DNA from: CANHBY01 sp031376995
GTDB lineage: Bacteria; Pseudomonadota; Gammaproteobacteria; Burkholderiales; Burkholderiaceae_C
DNA length: 14,915 nt
Direction: 5' to 3'
NCBI GenBank assembly: GCA_031376995.1
Contig: JANMEO010000266.1
Location: forward strand, 1-14,915
The notes under the pieces are model-generated. The model searched no databases. It had not been told where the DNA came from and saw only the letters and a program-made list of their open reading frames with translations. Numbering within the stretch: position 1 is the stretch's first letter; each line of letters begins with the position of its first letter. Positions 8,185 through 13,088 of the stretch are shown here, one piece after another. A program made the position numbers and the translations under genes.

Positions 8185-8711
8185 TCAGAGACATTCTTCG
8201 CATGGGTGACGCACGTTTGCTGCGCATTGCCCAACCAGTGCAGCAATTCGATACCCCAGAATTGCATGCCTTGGTTGATGATATGTTTGACACCATGCGT
8301 GCGGCGCAGGGTGCCGGCTTGGCCGCCCCCCAAATTGGAGTTGACCTGGCCTTGGTGATCTTTGGTTTTGAGTACAACTCACGTTATCCAGCCTCAGCCG
8401 AGGTGCCTCAGACCGTGCTGATCAATCCGCAATTGACTGCTTTGTCAGAGGATGAAGAGGGCGCCTGGGAAGGCTGTTTGTCGGTACCCGGCTTGAGGGG
8501 CTGGGTGACTCGGGCTTCACGGGTTCGATATACGGGTTTTGATTTGCAAGGCCGTCCCATTGACAGGGAGGTGGAGGGCTTTCATGCCAGAGTTGTTCAA
8601 CACGAGTGCGATCATTTGATTGGCAAGCTTTACCCCATGCGCATTCAAGACTTCACGCGCTTTGGCTTTAGCAGTGTGCTGTTCCCCGAGCTAGAAGGCC
8701 GTGATGAATAG
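8181..8711 (+). CDS. def: Peptide deformylase
   Basis: Removes the formyl group from the N-terminal methionine of new proteins; an Fe2+/metal-dependent cytosolic hydrolase. It has 176 residues and all three family motifs. Motif 1 is GAGLAAPQIG (44-53, Gln51). Motif 2 is EGCLSVPG (97-104, metal ligand Cys99). Motif 3 is QHECDHLIGKL (140-150, metal ligands His141 and His145, catalytic Glu142). The C-terminus is of ordinary length. The start codon overlaps the ligA stop as ATGA and is preceded by a perfect AGGAGG. Many Burkholderiales carry more than one deformylase gene, so another copy elsewhere (often beside fmt) is possible; I cannot tell from this window whether this is the essential one. 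No clear terminator is seen in the 51 bp before the convergent tesA gene. Confidence 0.96.
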   Translation: MIRDILRMGDARLLRIAQPVQQFDTPELHALVDDMFDTMRAAQGAGLAAPQIGVDLALVIFGFEYNSRYPASAEVPQTVLINPQLTALSEDEEGAWEGCLSVPGLRGWVTRASRVRYTGFDLQGRPIDREVEGFHARVVQHECDHLIGKLYPMRIQDFTRFGFSSVLFPELEGRDE

Positions 8712-8762
8712 CCGCCACAGAGCCAATTGGGAAGGGCGTGGGCCTTTGGCAAGTTTCTGATT

Positions 8763-9446
8763 TCACAGCATCAGTTTTAAAGCCGCCCAGACGTTGGCCA
8801 GCATTTTGGGCTGGGCTTTTTCATTGGGGTGAATGCGATCTGCTTGAAAAAGGGCGGCTGATGATTGAGGGTCATCGGCAATGCCTTGAAGTAAAAAAGG
8901 CACCCGGCGAATTTTTTCAGTCTCTGCCACGGTGGTAAAAATGCGCGCAAAGCGCTCGCTGTAGCTGCGTCCGTAGTTGGGCGGCACTTGCATGCCGACC
9001 ACAAGCACTTTGGCGCCACTGGCTTTGGAGGCTTGAGACATGGCTTGCAAGTTTTTTTCGGTCATCTCTAAGGGCAAGCCACGCAAGGCATCATTGCCGC
9101 CCAGCTGCAAAATGACAAGGGTCGGCTGGTGTTGCTTTAAGAGCACCGGCAAACGTGACTTGCCCCCCGAGGTGGTTTCGCCACTCACACTGGCATTGAC
9201 CACGGTAATTGGCGGGCTGTGTGCGCTCAACTGTGCTGTGAGCAAGCTGACCCAGCCACTACCGCGTGGCAAACCATACTCGGCGGACATGCTATCGCCA
9301 ACCACCAGCAGCCGTGCGCCAATAAAAGGTGGGGCGCTTTGGGCCCAAAGTGGCGCATGGCTTGCTGACATCCCCAAGGTGGCCAGCCACAACGCGGTAC
9401 AGTTGAACGTCCATCGTCGACGCTGAAGGTTGAAATTTCTTGTCAT
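8763..9446 (-). CDS. tesA: Secreted SGNH-family esterase/lysophospholipase, TesA type
   Basis: A GDSL/SGNH hydrolase of the TesA (thioesterase I/protease I/lysophospholipase L1) or arylesterase group, likely acting on acyl esters or thioesters in the periplasm. It has 227 residues. A basic N-terminus (MTRNFNLQRRRW) and hydrophobic stretch (about 13-35) form a signal peptide, cleaved near LWAQS. Block I is VVGDSMSAEYGL with nucleophile Ser52. Block II has Gly89 (SVSGETTSGG). Block III is GGND with Asn118. Block V is DRIHPN with Asp203 and His206. The catalytic set is complete. The start at 9446 is chosen because AGGAG (minus strand, 9456-9452) sits five bases upstream; an ATG at 9461 would add five residues but lacks such a site. 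The start codon overlaps that of the divergent ABC ATPase gene. True substrate unknown. Confidence 0.93.
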   Translation of the reverse strand: MTRNFNLQRRRWTFNCTALWLATLGMSASHAPLWAQSAPPFIGARLLVVGDSMSAEYGLPRGSGWVSLLTAQLSAHSPPITVVNASVSGETTSGGKSRLPVLLKQHQPTLVILQLGGNDALRGLPLEMTEKNLQAMSQASKASGAKVLVVGMQVPPNYGRSYSERFARIFTTVAETEKIRRVPFLLQGIADDPQSSAALFQADRIHPNEKAQPKMLANVWAALKLML

Positions 9447-9447
9447 G
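9444..9447. other. Overlapping divergent start codons (CATG)
   Basis: The plus-strand ATG of the ABC ATPase gene (9445-9447) and the minus-strand ATG of tesA (9446-9444) share two bases in CATG, inside the palindrome TCATGA. The two genes have no intergenic space, so each promoter and leader must lie within the 5' coding part of the other gene, or translation must start on leaderless mRNAs. tesA has an AGGAG at good spacing. The ATPase gene has only GAAGG (9425-9429), too far upstream. Confidence 0.8.
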
Positions 9448-10134
9448 AGCGCTCCTATCATTCAAGTTCAAAAGATCACCAAGCAGGTGCACGATGCCAC
9501 AGGCACCTTGAACATTCTTCACGAGATTAGCTTTGATCTGCAGCCACGTCAGTCTGTCGCGATTGTGGGTGCCTCGGGTTCCGGCAAAAGTACATTGTTG
9601 TCCATCATGGCTGGTTTGGACACCCCGAGCAGTGGCTCAGTTCATCTGGCTGGCGTCGACTTGTTTTCGCTCACCGAAGACGAGCGCGCTGCTCAGCGTG
9701 CGCATCGCGTGGGTTTTGTGTTTCAGAGTTTTCAGCTCTTGAGTAGCCTCAATGCGCTTGAAAATGTGATGTTGCCGTTAGAGCTCCAGGGCTCGCCTGA
9801 TGCCAGGTCTTGCGCGGCAGACATTTTGCAGCGTGTCGGCTTGTCTGAGCGCTTGCAGCACCTGCCCAAGCATCTGTCGGGGGGAGAGCAGCAGCGTGTG
9901 GCATTGGCCCGGGCTTTTGTGCTCAAGCCCACTGTATTATTTGCTGACGAGCCCACGGGCAGCCTTGACTTTGCCACTGGGCAGCGGATCATGGAGCTGA
10001 TGTTTGAGCTCAATCGCGAGTCTGGAACCACGCTGGTTTTGGTCACCCACGATACCCAAATAGCGTCCCGCTGCGAGCGGCAGTTGCGTGTGGATGCGGG
10101 CCGAGTAACTGAGATACCCCCTGTTTTAAACTGA
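9445..10134 (+). CDS. ybbA: ABC transporter ATP-binding protein, YbbA/LolD-MacB type
   Basis: A nucleotide-binding subunit of about 229 residues in the MacB/LolD/YbbA subfamily, which powers mechanotransmission-type transporters (lipoprotein release, peptide or drug efflux) instead of ordinary import. Motifs: Walker A GASGSGKST (42-50), Q-loop Gln94 in VFQSFQLL, signature LSGGEQQR (144-151), Walker B VLFADEPTGSLD (164-175) and H-loop His202. All are intact, so it should hydrolyse ATP. Divergence from tesA matches the enterobacterial ybbA-tesA pair and is the reason for the symbol. Its usual partner permease (YbbP/FtsX-like) does not follow; the next gene encodes an unrelated polytopic protein 28 bp downstream. 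Start: ATG 9445; a TTG at 9430 is in frame but abuts the only purine-rich stretch. Which permease it serves is unknown. Confidence 0.9.
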   Translation: MSAPIIQVQKITKQVHDATGTLNILHEISFDLQPRQSVAIVGASGSGKSTLLSIMAGLDTPSSGSVHLAGVDLFSLTEDERAAQRAHRVGFVFQSFQLLSSLNALENVMLPLELQGSPDARSCAADILQRVGLSERLQHLPKHLSGGEQQRVALARAFVLKPTVLFADEPTGSLDFATGQRIMELMFELNRESGTTLVLVTHDTQIASRCERQLRVDAGRVTEIPPVLN

Positions 10135-10162
10135 GCAACGGTTAACAAGCAAGGCCTAGAAG

Positions 10163-11716
10163 ATGCCTGAGAATATTCGTGCACTGGTGGTGATTCTTGC
10201 AATAGTGCTTGTTTTTTTTGCTTTAGTGAAAAAACAGGTTTGTCATTTGGCATTTGAAGATGTCGATTTTCAACGACGCAGAAATGTCTGGCTTGCTGTT
10301 GTAAGTTTTTATTTTATTGCCGCGAATTTTTGGTTATTTATGCTGCTGTCATCGATTGCCATATTGATGGCTGCGGCGCATGATACAAATAAGTTTTCGC
10401 TGTATTTGATCCTCCTATTTGCAGCGCCGCAAGTTTCCAATGATATACCGGGTTTTGGCATTTTAAACTATTTGGTGGCCGTAAATTATCTAAACTTATT
10501 GAGTATTTTTATACTTTTACCTTATTGGATAAAGCTGACTCATGATCCTGAGATTCAGCCCCTGGGGTCAACTTGGGGCGATAGGTTTGCTCTGGGATAC
10601 ATTATTTTGCCGCTGATACTTCAGGGCCTCGATGATACCTTGACGAACACCCTGCGCCAGGGTTTTGTTAGTTTTCTTGATTTGTTTTTGCCCTACTATA
10701 TTGCCAGCCGCTCTTTGCGTCATATTCGGGCCTGCCGTGACATCATTATGGCGTTCACCATCGGTATTTTAGTTCTGGCGCCACTGGGATTGTTTGAATA
10801 CCTTTGGAAGTGGCTTTTGTATGCCAATGTGCCCGCTTCAATGGGTATTTATTTGGGTTCTTTTTATCTTGACCGAGGCGGTAGTCTTCGTGCCATGGCT
10901 TCAGCCGGGCATTCGCTGGTTCTGGGATATTTGATGGTGATTGCAGCAGGGCTGTATGCCTATTCGAGGCGAATGATGCCCAGTCAATGGTTGATCATGC
11001 TTGGGCTGGTGGTCTTGCTTGCAGGATTGTGGTCGCCTTTGTCGCGGGGGCCTTGGCTGGGTGCGCTGTTGGTCTTGGCAGTGATTTACGCCACCGGAGA
11101 TCGTCCGCTGGCTCGGTCAGTCAAGCTGTTATTGGTATGCATGCCGGTGGTGGGTCTGGTTCTGCTCAGTCCCTTGGGTGAGAAGATTATCCCATTGATA
11201 CCATTTGTTGGCAGCATTGCCGATGTCACGCCACAAGATGATTTCAATAGAATATACAGGCAGCGTCTTTTGCAAATATCATTGAATGTGATCGAGGCCT
11301 ACCCATTTTTTGGCTCATTTCATTTCAGAGAGCTGCCCGTGATGCAATCATTGATTCAGGGTCAGGGCATTATTGATATTGTTAATGCTTATCTTATGGT
11401 GGCATTGACCTATGGCTTGGTGGGTTTGTCTTTTTACTTGGGCATGTTTCTTTGTGCTTTGCGTGCCGTGTGGGTGGGGTATCGCGCATGTCCTGTTGGG
11501 GATGAGCTGCACACCTTGGGGCGCGCCTTGCTGGCTGTGTTGCTAGGGGTGATGTTGACAATCTCTGGTGTCGGAGGCTCCTTCTCCATCAGCACCATCA
11601 ATATGCTGGTCATTGGTCTTTGTTTGAGTTATGCAGATTTGGTCGGTCGTGCTCAGCTAAGCGCCTTATCTGCGCAACAAGAGCAGCCGCTGTTTTCAGG
11701 CGCAAATCCTGCCTGA
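10163..11716 (+). CDS. Multi-pass membrane protein of the O-antigen ligase / Wzy polymerase superfamily
   Basis: A 517-residue protein with about ten or more hydrophobic segments. Family marks include SRGPWLG (294-300) at the start of a membrane segment. Next comes a long, probably periplasmic loop with NRIYRQR (362-368) and then a helix ending EAYPFFG. After that, DIVNAYL (405-411) runs into ALTYGLVGLSFYLG. These align by eye with the WaaL/Wzy_C pattern, in which a loop with arginines is followed by an HNxYL-like motif and GLxG. The family joins or polymerises undecaprenyl-linked glycans outside the inner membrane. Here the usual His before the Asn is Val407, so a ligase mechanism cannot be assumed. 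No glycosyltransferase or flippase gene is nearby. The 5' half is AT-rich (about 32-37% G+C in sampled lines). An AAGG eight bases upstream supports the ATG. Confidence 0.75.
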   Translation: MPENIRALVVILAIVLVFFALVKKQVCHLAFEDVDFQRRRNVWLAVVSFYFIAANFWLFMLLSSIAILMAAAHDTNKFSLYLILLFAAPQVSNDIPGFGILNYLVAVNYLNLLSIFILLPYWIKLTHDPEIQPLGSTWGDRFALGYIILPLILQGLDDTLTNTLRQGFVSFLDLFLPYYIASRSLRHIRACRDIIMAFTIGILVLAPLGLFEYLWKWLLYANVPASMGIYLGSFYLDRGGSLRAMASAGHSLVLGYLMVIAAGLYAYSRRMMPSQWLIMLGLVVLLAGLWSPLSRGPWLGALLVLAVIYATGDRPLARSVKLLLVCMPVVGLVLLSPLGEKIIPLIPFVGSIADVTPQDDFNRIYRQRLLQISLNVIEAYPFFGSFHFRELPVMQSLIQGQGIIDIVNAYLMVALTYGLVGLSFYLGMFLCALRAVWVGYRACPVGDELHTLGRALLAVLLGVMLTISGVGGSFSISTINMLVIGLCLSYADLVGRAQLSALSAQQEQPLFSGANPA

Positions 11717-11725
11717 TTTTTGATT

Positions 11726-12658
11726 TTACAGGTCGTGTGGTTGGGTTTCTGAAAAGCGCATGACCTCAAATTTGACATAAGGCGCCTCAGCGTCGCTGGT
11801 GGCCGCGCCGAGCCCAATGACACCATTGCCATGCAGAGTGCAGGTGCCTCGGCGCAAGGTGACTACTTCTGTGTCGTTACCAAAACGTACGTAGGTTCCG
11901 TTATAGCTGAGATCAACGAGCTGAAAGCTGCCGCTATGCCAGTCGATTCGTACATGGGTGCGAGACACTCGGGAATCATCAATGCAGTAGGTTGCCTGCG
12001 GGCTGCGGCCCAAAATCACGGGCAGACTGCTGGGCGAGTAGATGCGGCTTGAGCCAAGCCAAGTTAGCCTGATCCCCTCTGGATCAGGGGCGCAGTCTTC
12101 ACTGAGCTCAGCGTAGGCTGTGGTGTCGGCGTCTTGTTGATGATGCGTATCTTGAATATAAACATGTACAGGCTCATTGCGCCCGCGCAACTGCATTTTG
12201 TCGAGGCTGCGAAATCCCGCCTGGCTCTCGGCTGGCAAACCTTCAATCACATTGGAGGTTGCAAGTGTTTCGTTGTCGCCTGCATGGTCGAGCAGCCTGG
12301 CCGCAACATTGACAGCATCACCAAAAAAATCACCGGCCATTGTGACCACTTCACCGCAAGCAAGGGCAACTTGGAGCTTGAACTTCACGCCGTCATTGCC
12401 AGCGCTGCCAATGCGCTCTACTGCCTCATGCATCTCAGTCGCTGCTTGGAAGGCACTGCTGGGGGTTAAAAAAATCGCCATCAGGCCGTCCCCCAACGTC
12501 TTGACGACATTGCCACCGCATCGCTCTACCACGCGTGCGGCGATACCCACGCTTTGAGTCACCAGGCGTGATGCTTCTGCATTGCCAATCGATTCGTACA
12601 AGGCGGTGCTGCCGGTAAGATCTGCAAATAAAATTGTGCGCTCGATGATGGAGGTCAT
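11726..12658 (-). CDS. Class III adenylate/guanylate cyclase with C-terminal FHA domain
   Basis: A soluble 310-residue protein with no membrane segment. Residues about 5-170 form a class III cyclase domain: FADLTGS with metal ligand Asp13; VKTLGDGLMAIF with Lys53 and second metal ligand Asp57; and DFFGDAVNVAAR with Asp110, Asn117 and Arg121. By alignment with mammalian cyclase, Lys53 and Asp110 are the adenine-selecting pair and Asn117/Arg121 stabilise the transition state. A homodimer should therefore make cAMP. A linker (about 170-195) leads to an FHA domain (about 196-290) with ILGRS (Gly217-Arg218), SRTH (Ser232, His235) and YNGTY (Asn253-Gly254), the phosphothreonine-binding core. This suggests control or localisation by a phosphorylated partner. 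No Ser/Thr kinase or phosphatase is in the window. The start is the only ATG before the catalytic motif; the ribosome site is weak. Converges on the preceding gene with a 9-bp gap. Confidence 0.9.
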   Translation of the reverse strand: MTSIIERTILFADLTGSTALYESIGNAEASRLVTQSVGIAARVVERCGGNVVKTLGDGLMAIFLTPSSAFQAATEMHEAVERIGSAGNDGVKFKLQVALACGEVVTMAGDFFGDAVNVAARLLDHAGDNETLATSNVIEGLPAESQAGFRSLDKMQLRGRNEPVHVYIQDTHHQQDADTTAYAELSEDCAPDPEGIRLTWLGSSRIYSPSSLPVILGRSPQATYCIDDSRVSRTHVRIDWHSGSFQLVDLSYNGTYVRFGNDTEVVTLRRGTCTLHGNGVIGLGAATSDAEAPYVKFEVMRFSETQPHDL

Positions 12659-13013
12659 GATCAGCTATGCCAGTGGATTATTGCGGTTTATATTTAAGCA
12701 CTGCGTTGGCTGGTTAATGCCTGTAAATAAACTATAGGCCGCTCGGTTGAGTTTGGATTGGGATACAAAAAGAGCCTAATAAAAATTGCCAGCAATAATT
12801 TTATTATATTATGTGAGCGTATTTTTTATCTTTTATATTTAAGAAAATACTCATTTTATTTTGGATTTTTTTGCCTTAATTAATTGACTTCTTTATGGGT
12901 TTTTGGTCTTATATTTAGATACATTTTTTGCAAAAATTCTCTGAAAAATCGTATCCGCAAATGACGGTTTTGCCAAGCCGTGATGATTGGGATTTGCAGT
13001 TGCGTGGTGGCGT
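12659..13013. other. AT-rich non-coding stretch between the cyclase gene and rpoD
   Basis: No gene is supported here. The core, 12781-12960, has about 41 G/C in 180 bases (about 23%), far below the flanking genes. It contains long T and A runs, TTAATTAA (12877-12884) and a small inverted repeat ATTGC/GCAAT (about 12785-12796) flanked by A and T runs. The part nearest the cyclase gene presumably carries its promoter: on the minus strand TATAGT and TATAAA-like boxes lie about 80 and 30 bases before its ATG, without a well-spaced -35 partner. On the plus strand TTGACT (12884-12889) faces TATATT (12910-12915), but at a poor 20-bp spacing. No tRNA, IS end or phage attachment site is recognisable. 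Confidence 0.6.
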
Positions 13014-13050
13014 AAAAAAACCGCAGCCACCCGGGGGTGTTCTGCGGTTT
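13014..13050 (-). terminator. Rho-independent terminator of rpoD
   Basis: Read on the minus strand, AAACCGCAG (13050-13042) pairs with CTGCGGTTT (13026-13018), a 9-bp stem. An inner CACCC/GGGTG pairing extends it, and the descending arm runs into a continuous T-tract ending at 13014. It starts 38 bp after the rpoD stop codon, as expected for an intrinsic terminator. On the plus strand only three T residues follow the stem, so it should act mainly in the rpoD direction. Confidence 0.92.
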
Positions 13051-13088
13051 GAACTGGGTACCAGGGGGCTCATCACACCCCGCATGCA

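Noticed and set aside
8712..8762. Terminator between def and tesA
   Set aside because: Only a 5-bp GCCAA/TTGGC pairing with a wide loop and no T-run; too weak to call.
10135..10162. Promoter or terminator between ybbA and the membrane-protein gene
   Set aside because: The 28-bp gap has no hairpin and no complete promoter; the genes may be co-transcribed.
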